This document shows positions 19,549 through 28,370 of a DNA stretch of 35,634 bases, one piece after another. The stretch spans positions 1 through 35,634 of the forward strand of contig WRCW01000003.1 of the NCBI GenBank assembly GCA_009783755.1. The letters are read 5' to 3'. A model generated the notes under the pieces. It was not told the DNA's origin. It made no database searches and worked only from the letters and a program-made list of their open reading frames with translations. Each line of letters starts with the position of its first letter. The stretch's first letter is position 1. A program made the position numbers and the translations under genes. This DNA is from Spirochaetaceae bacterium (GTDB taxonomy: Bacteria > Spirochaetota > Spirochaetia > CADAEX01).

Positions 19549-20004
19549 ATGGGTATATTTACAAATATTGATATTGCTGCATCAGGCCTTTCAGCACAAC
19601 GCCTTAGACTTGATGTGATTTCAGATAATTTAGCTAATGCAAACACCACCAGAACTCCGGAAGGGGGCCCTTTTAGAAGAAGCAGGGTCGTTTTTAGACC
19701 AAAAGTATCGCAGCCTTACTGGAGAAGCCCTTTTCTTCCTGCTTTTCTTGATAATGGAGCTGGAAAAGGGGTCAGGGTTGTAAAAATTGAGAAAGATATG
19801 GCTCCATCAAGGCTTGTACATGATCCTACTCATCCGGATGCCATAAAAACAGGACCAAGAACAGGATATGTTGAATATCCGAATACAAATATTATTAATG
19901 AAATGGTTGATATGATATCTGCCACAAGATCGTATGAAGCAAACATTGCACTGGTCAATGGATCAAAAAGCATGTTTCTTAAGGCTTTAGAAATAGGAAA
20001 ATAA
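19549..20004 (+). CDS. flgC: Flagellar basal-body rod protein FlgC
   Basis: 'IAASGLSAQRLRLDVISDNLANANTT', 'NEMVDMISATRSYEANI'. Confidence 0.97.
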   Translation: MGIFTNIDIAASGLSAQRLRLDVISDNLANANTTRTPEGGPFRRSRVVFRPKVSQPYWRSPFLPAFLDNGAGKGVRVVKIEKDMAPSRLVHDPTHPDAIKTGPRTGYVEYPNTNIINEMVDMISATRSYEANIALVNGSKSMFLKALEIGK

Positions 20005-20017
20005 GGGGGGGGAATAA

Positions 20018-20353
20018 ATGGACTTTTTAAAATCAGATCAGGTTTCAGGTCATAGAATAGTGCTAAAAACAACAGATCCAAGACATTTTACAGGTCGTTA
20101 TAACAATACTACAGGACGTCTTGAAAAAGAAAATCCTACTTTTGCAGATAAAATGTTTGAAGCATTACATGGAGTCAATAAATTACACCAGGAAACAACT
20201 GATTTAAGCGTAAAAATGGTTACAGATCCTGATAGCATAGATGCGCATGATATAACAATTGCAATTGCAAAATCAAATGCTGCACTTGCAATAACAAAAG
20301 CTGTTGTTGACAAATCAATTCAGGCCTATAAGGAAATTTTAAGTTTCAGATAA
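20018..20353 (+). CDS. fliE: Flagellar hook-basal body protein FliE
   Basis: 'SIDAHDITIAIAKSNAALAITKAVVDKSIQAYKEILSFR' at C-terminus; position between flgC and fliF. Confidence 0.92.
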   Translation: MDFLKSDQVSGHRIVLKTTDPRHFTGRYNNTTGRLEKENPTFADKMFEALHGVNKLHQETTDLSVKMVTDPDSIDAHDITIAIAKSNAALAITKAVVDKSIQAYKEILSFR

Positions 20354-20364
20354 TACAATAATTT

Positions 20365-20379
20365 GGTTATCTGCTAACC
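20365..20379 (+). other. short hairpin in fliE-fliF intergenic region
   Basis: GGTTA-tctgc-TAACC followed by gTTCTTTTCT. Confidence 0.35.
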
Positions 20380-20404
20380 GTTCTTTTCTACTTGGGAGGG
20401 GGAA

Positions 20405-22114
20405 ATGAAAGAGCAATTTAAGAAAATAATAGAGAAGTTACTCGGTGTTTGGACTAAAATTTCTTTGGTCCAAAGAATTATTATTATCGCAGTAATGGTT
20501 GTTGTTTCTATAGCATTTATAATGCTTGCTGCTTACAGCAGCTCACCAGGCATGGTAAGTGTACTATCTTTACCTATAAAAGATGAAAATCTCTTATTTA
20601 AAATATCAGTAAGAATGGATGAAGAAAACATATCTCATCAAATAAATTCCAATGGAATGATATATGTACCAAATGCAATAACAGCAAAGCGTGTTGTATC
20701 CATACTTGCACGTGAAGATTTGATTCCAAAAAATGCATCTCCATGGGATGTGTTTAAAATGGAAAGATGGACAACTACAGATTTTGAAAGAAATGTTAAT
20801 TTGCATCGTGCAATTGCGCAAAGCCTGAGATCACACCTTGAGGCTCTGGATGATATTGATTCTGCAAAAGTTATCCTTGATTTACCTAAAAAAGAAATAT
20901 TTACAGAGGACCAGAAAAAAGTAAGCGCATCAATAGTAATAACTCCAAAACCTGGCTCAGATATAACAAAAAACAAGAAAAAAATGGAAGGTATTGTAAA
21001 GCTTGTTAAATTTGCCATAAGTGGTCTTGAAGAGGACTCTATTAAAATATTGGATAACGAAGGAAACGATTTAAGTGATTTTTCAGGGCTTGCTGAATTC
21101 GACAGACTTAAAAAAACCAAAGAAGAACTAAAAATAAAAAGCCAGCAAGAGGGAAAATATAAAAATCTGATTATACTTTCTTTGAAACAGATATTTGGAC
21201 ATGACCGGGTTGAAATACTAAATATTGATATTGATATTGATTTTAGTGAAAAAGAGATTAGTACAACAGAACATTTCCCTGTAACAATGACTCCTGAAGA
21301 TCCTACAGTTCCATATTCTACAAGAGAAGTTGTCCCCTCAATAACAATCTCAAAAGAATATGTAAATGAACACTTTAGGGGAACAGGTTTTAATCCAGAA
21401 GGCCCTCCGGGAGCAGAAGGACAAACTCCTCCGGCATATAAAGATCTTGAAGGGATGGTAGGAGAATATAAAAGAAACAATGTATTGGAAAATGAAGCTA
21501 TTAATGTAATGCAATCTACTGAAAAAAGAATGCCCTGGTCCATAAAAAGGGTAACTGTAGGGGTTGCAATAGATGGATTATGGAAATGGGAATATGATGA
21601 TACTGGAAATGTAAAACTTAACAGGGATGGCAGTATTGTAAGAAACTATACACCTGTTAGTGATGCAGATATTCAAAAAGCAAAAACTCTCCTGGAACAT
21701 GCTGTTGGCTATAACAGAATAAGGGGAGATTCAGTTACTGTACAGTCGCTCCAGTTTGACAGAACAAAAGAGCACCAGCTAGAAGATGAAAAATTCAGGG
21801 CAAGAATGAGAGCCAGACAAATAGTTACATATTCAATTATAGGACTTCTTGCACTTATAGCATTTTTCATTATTTTCAGGATCATACTCAGAGCTATTGA
21901 AAGAAGAAGAAAACTCAGAGAAGAAGAGCTTGCAAGACAGCATCAGGCTATGCGTGAAGCAGCGCTCAGGAGTGCGGAAGAAGATGCTGTTGGTGTTGAA
22001 ATATCTGTTGAAGACAGAGCAAGACTTGAAATGCAGGAGATGGCTGTTAATATGGCCAGGGAACATCCTGAAGATGTAGCTCAGTTAATAAGAACATGGT
22101 TGTTGGAGGAATAG
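20405..22114 (+). CDS. fliF: Flagellar MS-ring protein FliF
   Basis: Two TM segments flanking the periplasmic domain; 'RAIAQSLRSHLEALDDIDSAKVILDLPKKEIF', C-terminal 'EHPEDVAQLIRTWLLEE' FliG-binding motif. Confidence 0.96.
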   Translation: MKEQFKKIIEKLLGVWTKISLVQRIIIIAVMVVVSIAFIMLAAYSSSPGMVSVLSLPIKDENLLFKISVRMDEENISHQINSNGMIYVPNAITAKRVVSILAREDLIPKNASPWDVFKMERWTTTDFERNVNLHRAIAQSLRSHLEALDDIDSAKVILDLPKKEIFTEDQKKVSASIVITPKPGSDITKNKKKMEGIVKLVKFAISGLEEDSIKILDNEGNDLSDFSGLAEFDRLKKTKEELKIKSQQEGKYKNLIILSLKQIFGHDRVEILNIDIDIDFSEKEISTTEHFPVTMTPEDPTVPYSTREVVPSITISKEYVNEHFRGTGFNPEGPPGAEGQTPPAYKDLEGMVGEYKRNNVLENEAINVMQSTEKRMPWSIKRVTVGVAIDGLWKWEYDDTGNVKLNRDGSIVRNYTPVSDADIQKAKTLLEHAVGYNRIRGDSVTVQSLQFDRTKEHQLEDEKFRARMRARQIVTYSIIGLLALIAFFIIFRIILRAIERRRKLREEELARQHQAMREAALRSAEEDAVGVEISVEDRARLEMQEMAVNMAREHPEDVAQLIRTWLLEE

Positions 22115-22115
22115 T

Positions 22116-23198
22116 ATGGGAAAAGTACCGGCAGTAAATCCAAACCCGAGTCCAAGTCCAGCGCCTCATCCGCAGCAAAAAAAGGGCGGCGGACTTAGAA
22201 AAGAACTTTCAGGAAGACAGAAAGCAGCTATTTTTCTTGTAACAATAGGATCTGAAATATCTTCTGAAATATTTAAGCACCTTAGGGAAGATGAAATTGA
22301 AGCTCTTACATTCGAAATAGCGCGACTTGAAACTATAGAAGCTGAAGATAAAGACAGGGTTCTCGTTGAATTCAAAGAACTCATGATGGCCCAGGATTTT
22401 ATAACAAGTGGTGGTATTGATTATGCAAGAGAGCTTCTTGAAAAATCTCTGGGAAGCCAGAAAGCAATAGATATTATAAACAGGCTTACAAGTTCTCTTC
22501 AAATAAGGCCTTTTGACTTTATACGAAGAACAGATCCTACACACCTCTTGAACTTTATACAGCAGGAACATCCGCAGACAATTGCCCTTATTCTTGCGTA
22601 TCTTGAACCGGAAAAAGCTTCGATCATCCTTTCAAGCCTACCTCATGAAACACAATCAGATGTTGCAAGGCGTATAGCAACTATGGACAGGACTTCTCCG
22701 GAGACATTAAGGGAAGTTGAGAGAGTTCTTGAGAAAAAACTTTCAACACTATCCAGTGAAGACTATACATCTGCAGGAGGTGTTGAAAGCATTGTTGAAA
22801 TACTCAATAGAGTAGACAGGTCAACAGAAAAGACAATCATAGAATCTCTTGAAGAGGAAGACCCTGAGCTTGCAGAAGAAATCAAGAAGAGAATGTTTGT
22901 ATTCGAAGATATTGTACTTCTCGATGATAGGGCAATTCAGAAAGTATTGCGTGAGGTTGATCAACAAGAACTTGGAAAAGCGCTTAAAGCTGTCGATAAT
23001 GAGGTACAGGATAAAATATTTAAAAATATGTCTAAAAGAGCTGCTACTACTCTTAGGGAAGATATGGAGTTTATGGGACCCATCAGACTTAAAGATGTTG
23101 AAGAAGCTCAGCAGAAAATTGTATCTGTTATTAGAAAACTTGAAGAACAAGGTGATATTGTTGTTGCAAGATCTGGTGAAGATGAAATGGTTGTATAA
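22116..23198 (+). CDS. fliG: Flagellar motor switch protein FliG
   Basis: 'LSGRQKAAIFLVTIGSEISSEIFKHL', 'EHPQTIALILAYLEPEKASIILSSLP', 'FEDIVLLDDRAIQKVLREVD'. Confidence 0.97.
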   Translation: MGKVPAVNPNPSPSPAPHPQQKKGGGLRKELSGRQKAAIFLVTIGSEISSEIFKHLREDEIEALTFEIARLETIEAEDKDRVLVEFKELMMAQDFITSGGIDYARELLEKSLGSQKAIDIINRLTSSLQIRPFDFIRRTDPTHLLNFIQQEHPQTIALILAYLEPEKASIILSSLPHETQSDVARRIATMDRTSPETLREVERVLEKKLSTLSSEDYTSAGGVESIVEILNRVDRSTEKTIIESLEEEDPELAEEIKKRMFVFEDIVLLDDRAIQKVLREVDQQELGKALKAVDNEVQDKIFKNMSKRAATTLREDMEFMGPIRLKDVEEAQQKIVSVIRKLEEQGDIVVARSGEDEMVV

Positions 23199-23208
23199 TA
23201 AGGAGTTA

Positions 23209-23239
23209 TACAGTGATTAACTTTATGCTAATCACTGTA
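23209..23239 (+). other. 11-bp perfect stem-loop in fliG-fliH intergenic region
   Basis: TACAGTGATTA (23209-23219)-9 nt-TAATCACTGTA (23229-23239). Confidence 0.75.
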
Positions 23240-23259
23240 ATATTTGCAGGAGGTTTCAG

Positions 23260-24183
23260 TTGGCAAGAAATGTTTTTCATTCTTCAGAAGTAAAAAAACT
23301 CAGTAATACGGTTTATCTTGAACCAATAAAAAGTGAAATTGAAGAGATAGAAGAGATCCCTGATGTAGAAGAATATACAGGTCCTACTGCCGATGATCTT
23401 CGAAGAGAAGCAGAGGCTTTTAAGGAAATTTGGGAAAAAGAAAAACTTGAGATGATTGAGAATGCAAAAAAAGAGGCTTCCAGAATTGTTGAGGAAGCAA
23501 AGCAAAATGCATTTGAAGAAGTTAAAAAAGGGAAAAATGAATCACAAAAAATAATCCAGGAAGCCACAGATCAGTCAGCTGAAACTGAAAAAACAGCTTC
23601 TGAAAAATATGAGCAGATGGTAAAAGAGGCTTCGGAAAAGGTCATAGTTATAGAAAAAGATGCACATGATACAGGCTATAAAGATGGTTTGGAAAAAGGT
23701 TTTGAATCAGGCAAGGGAGAAGTAGAAAGACTTATTGAAAAAGTACACCAGGTTCTAAATACAGCAATTGAAAAGAGAATTGCAATTATTGAAGAATCTG
23801 AAACACAGCTAATAAATGTTGTTCTCCTGATTTCACAGAAAGTAATAAAAGTAATTTCTGAGAATCAGAAAAATGTTGTAATCAATAATGTTATCCAGGC
23901 GCTGCGCAAGCTTAAAACCAGAGGAGAAGTAGTTGTAAGAGTAAATCTCGATGATGTAAAACTTACCACTGAGCATATAAAAGATTTTATGAAAATGGTT
24001 GATAATGTAAGGTCAATTACAGTTCTTGAAGATTCTACAGTTGATAAGGGCGGAGCAATAATTGAAACAGATTTTGGAGAGATAGATGCAAGAATATCAT
24101 CGCAGCTTAATGAAATCAAAGACAAGATTCTTGATCTTACTCCTATAAAATCAAAAACAGATATTACAGAAGATTTTATATAA
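23260..24183 (+). CDS. fliH: Flagellar assembly protein FliH
   Basis: Long charged coiled-coil followed by FliH/YscL C-terminal domain ('VVLLISQKVIKVI', 'VVVRVNLDDVKL', 'DKGGAIIETDFGEIDARISSQLNEI'); TTG start with GCAGGAGG SD. Confidence 0.92.
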   Translation: MARNVFHSSEVKKLSNTVYLEPIKSEIEEIEEIPDVEEYTGPTADDLRREAEAFKEIWEKEKLEMIENAKKEASRIVEEAKQNAFEEVKKGKNESQKIIQEATDQSAETEKTASEKYEQMVKEASEKVIVIEKDAHDTGYKDGLEKGFESGKGEVERLIEKVHQVLNTAIEKRIAIIEESETQLINVVLLISQKVIKVISENQKNVVINNVIQALRKLKTRGEVVVRVNLDDVKLTTEHIKDFMKMVDNVRSITVLEDSTVDKGGAIIETDFGEIDARISSQLNEIKDKILDLTPIKSKTDITEDFI

Positions 24184-24231
24184 TATTTTGTTTTTGTCTG
24201 ATCAAAGTGCTTAAAAGCCAGGGGAGGGGGG

Positions 24232-25551
24232 ATGAGCGCTATTTTCGAAAAATATAAAACTGTTCTCGAAGATACAGATCCTATAAAATTTACCGGTAGA
24301 GTAACAAAGGTACAGGGGCTTCTTATTGAAAGTCTTGGTCCCAGAGTTGTTCTTGGTGAACTCTGCTATATAATTTTAAATAACTCACTTTCTCCGATAT
24401 ATGCAGAAGTTGTTGCGCTCAAAAAAGATGCAATACAGCTTATGGCTTATGATTCTTTCGATGGGATCGAAATAGGCGATGTAGTAGTTGCTACCGGAAA
24501 AAGCCTTTCTATATCTGTTTCACCAAAAATGCTTGGCAGGGTTCTGGATGGAATGGGCAGACCTGTTGATGACAAAGGCAATATAAGAGAAGCCACCAAA
24601 ATTCCTGTTATTAACACTCCTCCGGATTTATTAAAAAGAAAACCAGTAAATGAGCAAATTCAGACTGGTGTAAGAGCAATAGATTCTCTTCTTGCTGTTG
24701 GCAAAGGTCAGCGTATGGGAATTTTTTCAGCAGCAGGAGTTGGAAAATCAACACTTTTAGGGATGATAGCAAGGAACAGCAATGCAGATGTAAATGTAAT
24801 AGCTCTTGTAGGAGAGAGAGGCAGGGAAGTAAATGAATTTATAGAGAATGAACTTGGTCCTGAAGGGATGAAAAAATCTATTATTGTTGTCTCTTCATCC
24901 AATACTCCTCCTATCTCAAGAATAAAAGGAGCATTTACTGCTACTGCAATTGCTGAATATTTTAGAGACAGAGGAAAAAATGTAATGTTTTTCTTTGATT
25001 CTCTTACCAGATTTGCCAGAGCTCAGCGGGAAATAGGTCTTGCGATTAAAGAAACTCCTGCAACAAGAGGTTTTACTCCATCTGTTTTTACAGAAATGCC
25101 AAAACTTCTTGAACGTTGCGCCAATTCTCTTTATGGAACACTGACAGGATTTTATACAGTTCTTGTTGAAGGCGATGACCTTGATGAACCTGTTTCTGAC
25201 AATGCAGAAGGTTTTCTTGATGGTCATATAATTTTAAGCAAAAAAATGGCTGAATCAAACCACTATCCTGCAATCGATGTTTTAAAATCAATTTCAAGAA
25301 TTTCAGATAAAATATTGCCCAAAGAAATCAAAGAATCAGGAGGGTATATAAGAAATCAAATATCTGTGTACTCTGATGCTGAAAATATTATAAATGTAGG
25401 CGCATATGTAAAAGGATCCAATCCTGAAATTGATGAAGCAGTTAAAAAGCAACCTGAGATAAAAAAATACCTTGCTCAAAAAATAGGTGAAACATCAACA
25501 CTTGAAGAAAGTTTTTCAAGTATAGCTAAAATAGCAGGAGTAAAGTTATAA
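24232..25551 (+). CDS. fliI: Flagellar protein export ATPase FliI
   Basis: Walker A 'GIFSAAGVGKSTLLGMIA', 'VMFFFDSLTRFARAQREIGLA'. Confidence 0.97.
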   Translation: MSAIFEKYKTVLEDTDPIKFTGRVTKVQGLLIESLGPRVVLGELCYIILNNSLSPIYAEVVALKKDAIQLMAYDSFDGIEIGDVVVATGKSLSISVSPKMLGRVLDGMGRPVDDKGNIREATKIPVINTPPDLLKRKPVNEQIQTGVRAIDSLLAVGKGQRMGIFSAAGVGKSTLLGMIARNSNADVNVIALVGERGREVNEFIENELGPEGMKKSIIVVSSSNTPPISRIKGAFTATAIAEYFRDRGKNVMFFFDSLTRFARAQREIGLAIKETPATRGFTPSVFTEMPKLLERCANSLYGTLTGFYTVLVEGDDLDEPVSDNAEGFLDGHIILSKKMAESNHYPAIDVLKSISRISDKILPKEIKESGGYIRNQISVYSDAENIINVGAYVKGSNPEIDEAVKKQPEIKKYLAQKIGETSTLEESFSSIAKIAGVKL

Positions 25552-25563
25552 AAGGGAAAACTT

Positions 25564-26007
25564 ATGAGAAAGTTTGTATTTGACCTTGAAAAACTTCTTG
25601 AAATACGCGGATATGCAGAAAAAGAAAAACTATTGGCACTTGCCGAAGTGACAGGCAGATATATGCAAATAGTAAACAGCATTGAAGATTCTGAAAAGAG
25701 AAAAGACGATATTATGGGTTTGAGATTCAGCGGATCAGACGTTGATGTTTATACTATCATGTTTGATCAATCACGGATCTCTGCAATTGAAAGAAAAATA
25801 TCTGATTTTAAAAAAAAACTTATACCGATAAATAAAGAAAAGGAAGAAAAAAGATTGGAATATCTGGAAGCTTTAAAAAATAAAAAAGTATTGGAAAAGC
25901 TTAAAGAAAAAGAAGCTTCTGAGCACAAAAGAAAAGAGCTTTTAAGAGAAGCAAAAGAGATTGATGACATTGTAAGCAGTAATTTTGATATGATCCAGGA
26001 GGTTTAA
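25564..26007 (+). CDS. fliJ: Flagellar protein FliJ
   Basis: 147-aa coiled-coil protein after fliI; 'FDLEKLLEIRGYAEKEKLLALAEV'. Confidence 0.85.
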   Translation: MRKFVFDLEKLLEIRGYAEKEKLLALAEVTGRYMQIVNSIEDSEKRKDDIMGLRFSGSDVDVYTIMFDQSRISAIERKISDFKKKLIPINKEKEEKRLEYLEALKNKKVLEKLKEKEASEHKRKELLREAKEIDDIVSSNFDMIQEV

Positions 26008-26009
26008 AT

Positions 26010-26642
26010 ATGGCAATAAGAAGAGATCCAAACGCAGGACTCAGGGTTTTTGTTTTAATATTACTTGTAACAGTTCTGTTTTTTGGTGGTCTGGTGTGGT
26101 TTGATTATTTAGGAATAGTAAATGCAAGAGAACAAATTGCGTTTTTCTATTCACTGATCAATAAGGAAAAAGGGCTGAAAATTGAAGATAAAGATAATGT
26201 TTTTCTTCTTGAGCAGGAAAGATATCACAAAATGAAAGAAGCTCTCGACATAAAAGAGGAAGAACTTAACAAAAAAAATGAAGAAATCGATAAACGCAAC
26301 ATGGAAATGAAGCAAAGAATTGAAATTCTGGATGAAAAAGAAAAAGCTTTGTCAGAAAGAGAAAATTCATTTAACGTGCGAACATTATTGTACGAAAATA
26401 GAATAGCAAACCTTGAGCAGTCATCAAGATATCTTACCGGTATGCCTCCTGTAAAGGCAAAAGATATCCTTCTTCAGATGGATGATCAGGATATCATAGA
26501 TATTTTGAGAGTCACTGAGCGTATTTCGCAGGAATCAGGTGAAACATCGCTGGTTGCTTATTGGTTATCGCTGATGCCCCCCGAAAGGTCTGCATCTATA
26601 AAGCGCAAGATGACGATTAAGCCTAATGAATTGGGCGCTTAA
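26010..26642 (+). CDS. flbB: Periplasmic flagellar collar protein FlbB (MgtE-N-like C-terminus)
   Basis: N-terminal TM, coiled coil, 'TGMPPVKAKDILLQMDDQDIIDILRVTE'; located between fliJ and fliK as in spirochaete flagellar operons. Confidence 0.8.
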   Translation: MAIRRDPNAGLRVFVLILLVTVLFFGGLVWFDYLGIVNAREQIAFFYSLINKEKGLKIEDKDNVFLLEQERYHKMKEALDIKEEELNKKNEEIDKRNMEMKQRIEILDEKEKALSERENSFNVRTLLYENRIANLEQSSRYLTGMPPVKAKDILLQMDDQDIIDILRVTERISQESGETSLVAYWLSLMPPERSASIKRKMTIKPNELGA

Positions 26643-26662
26643 AGGGGTCAAAGGAGCACTAT

Positions 26663-27889
26663 TTGTCTGTAGAGATTAGCGTAAAAAAAGAATTAAAAAC
26701 TCCTGAATATTTTATGCAGCTTGATAAAAAAGCAAGCAACAGTTTAGATGCTAAAGCTGCTCATACGGGAAAAAGGACCAACTCACTCTCTCTTGATTCT
26801 TTAACGCTTAATGATTCATTCTCATTTAAAAAATTATTTGAAAATTTTCTGTCAGACAAAATGATAGAAAAGAAAAATATTAAAAAAGAAGAAATAAAGA
26901 CTCAGCTAAAAATATCAGCAAGAGAAAAGACTCAGGATAGCAAGCAGGATTTAAATCATCTTTTTCCTTTGCAAACAGCTTTAAATTCTAATGCTTTAAA
27001 AAATATTGAAATAAAAGATGCGGAATTAAAAGAAGAAAAAACAGTAAAAGAAAAATTATCATTTTCAAAAAATACTTTATTGCAACTATTTGAAAAAAAT
27101 CCCACAGAAAAAAATACTTTTAATTCATTAAATTACTATTTTAATCAAAATAGCAGTACTGACAAAAATATAAATCTAAAAGAAAACAATGAATTAAAAA
27201 AAGAAAAAGAAAAAAGGGAATTTTTTAAAATAGTTGATTTACGCAAAAATTCTGCTGAAAAAGAATCTTTAAAAATATTATCTGCAAAAGAAGGTTCTGA
27301 AATATCACAGGGAAATAGATTTACTTTCTCAAATAATAATGAAAGCAGGAATAATGTTGAGGTCAAAGATTTGCTTTCCGATTCACAAATGCAGTTATCA
27401 TCTGGAAAACAACAGCAGTTTGACACAAGTCTCATATCATCCAAAAATGGAGTTCCTTCGTTCCAAAGTCAGTTTATTGAATATCTTAGAGAAAATGGAA
27501 ATGCAAATATAGTAAAAAATGCAAATATAATCTTAAAGGAAAATAATGAAGGGGAAATAAGACTTTTAATGAAACCCGAAAGCCTTGGATATGTAAGGAT
27601 TAAGCTTATGCTTAATGATAGTCATATAGCAGGCAGAATAATAGTCGATAATCCTAATATAAAAGAAATATTTGAAAACAATATTGAAAATCTTATTAAA
27701 AATTTTAAAGAAAGCGGATATTCCTCTGCAACAATTGATGTTTCTGTAGGGGGAGAGAAAAATAATAATAAAAAACAATCTATAGAAAATGACAAAGTTC
27801 TTGCGTTAAAAGAAATTGAAAAAGTTACTGAGCAAACGATCGTAAGAACAATGTTATCGGAAGATAGACTGGTTGACATGGTAATTTAA
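26663..27889 (+). CDS. fliK: Flagellar hook-length control protein FliK
   Basis: Low-complexity K/N/S/E-rich N-terminus and FliK C-domain '[50 protein letters not shown]'; TTG start with AAGGAG. Confidence 0.88.
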   Translation: MSVEISVKKELKTPEYFMQLDKKASNSLDAKAAHTGKRTNSLSLDSLTLNDSFSFKKLFENFLSDKMIEKKNIKKEEIKTQLKISAREKTQDSKQDLNHLFPLQTALNSNALKNIEIKDAELKEEKTVKEKLSFSKNTLLQLFEKNPTEKNTFNSLNYYFNQNSSTDKNINLKENNELKKEKEKREFFKIVDLRKNSAEKESLKILSAKEGSEISQGNRFTFSNNNESRNNVEVKDLLSDSQMQLSSGKQQQFDTSLISSKNGVPSFQSQFIEYLRENGNANIVKNANIILKENNEGEIRLLMKPESLGYVRIKLMLNDSHIAGRIIVDNPNIKEIFENNIENLIKNFKESGYSSATIDVSVGGEKNNNKKQSIENDKVLALKEIEKVTEQTIVRTMLSEDRLVDMVI

Positions 27890-27903
27890 AAACGGAGGTT
27901 TTT

Positions 27904-28347
27904 GTGGATATAAGCAGTACCATGACTGATATTGAAAAAAGCAGAATCCAGATGCAGGTTGACAGTTTTAATAAAACACTTGCCGCATCACAGCAAAGGG
28001 CATCTAAAAATCAACTTGATAAAGATGATTTTCTGAAAATATTGATTACTCAGCTTACGCATCAGGATCCTACAAAACCAATGGATGACAGGGAATTTAT
28101 TGCACAGATGGCACAGTTTTCATCACTTGAGCAGATGACTAACATGAGCAAGGAATTCGGTAAAATGCAGAATATAATTGCATCTAATCAGGCAATCAAT
28201 TTAATTGGTAAAACAGTGCAAGTTACTGATGGCGAACAGGTAATTATAGGAAAGGTTGAAGAAGTATCTGGATATGAATATCCTCAGCTTCTTATCAATG
28301 GAAAATATTACGAGATGTCAAGAATAGAGAAAATAAGACAGGAATAG
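27904..28347 (+). CDS. flgD: Flagellar hook capping protein FlgD
   Basis: '[44 protein letters not shown]'; GTG start. Confidence 0.96.
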   Translation: MDISSTMTDIEKSRIQMQVDSFNKTLAASQQRASKNQLDKDDFLKILITQLTHQDPTKPMDDREFIAQMAQFSSLEQMTNMSKEFGKMQNIIASNQAINLIGKTVQVTDGEQVIIGKVEEVSGYEYPQLLINGKYYEMSRIEKIRQE

Positions 28348-28370
28348 ATCGAAGGTAGGAGGCAAATTTT

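Noticed and set aside
20638-21543. 301-aa minus-strand ORF antisense to fliF
   Set aside because: Complementary to the strongly supported fliF frame; Ser/Ile/Phe-rich composition typical of shadow ORFs in AT-rich DNA; no recognisable domain.
22849-23220. 123-aa plus-strand ORF in an alternate frame within fliG
   Set aside because: Lies almost entirely inside fliG; Lys/Leu-rich out-of-frame translation without a domain.
26663-27500. FliK low-complexity region considered as a degraded or pseudogene segment
   Set aside because: Frame is continuous, SD and TTG start are good, and the C-terminal FliK domain is intact; such N-termini are normal for FliK.
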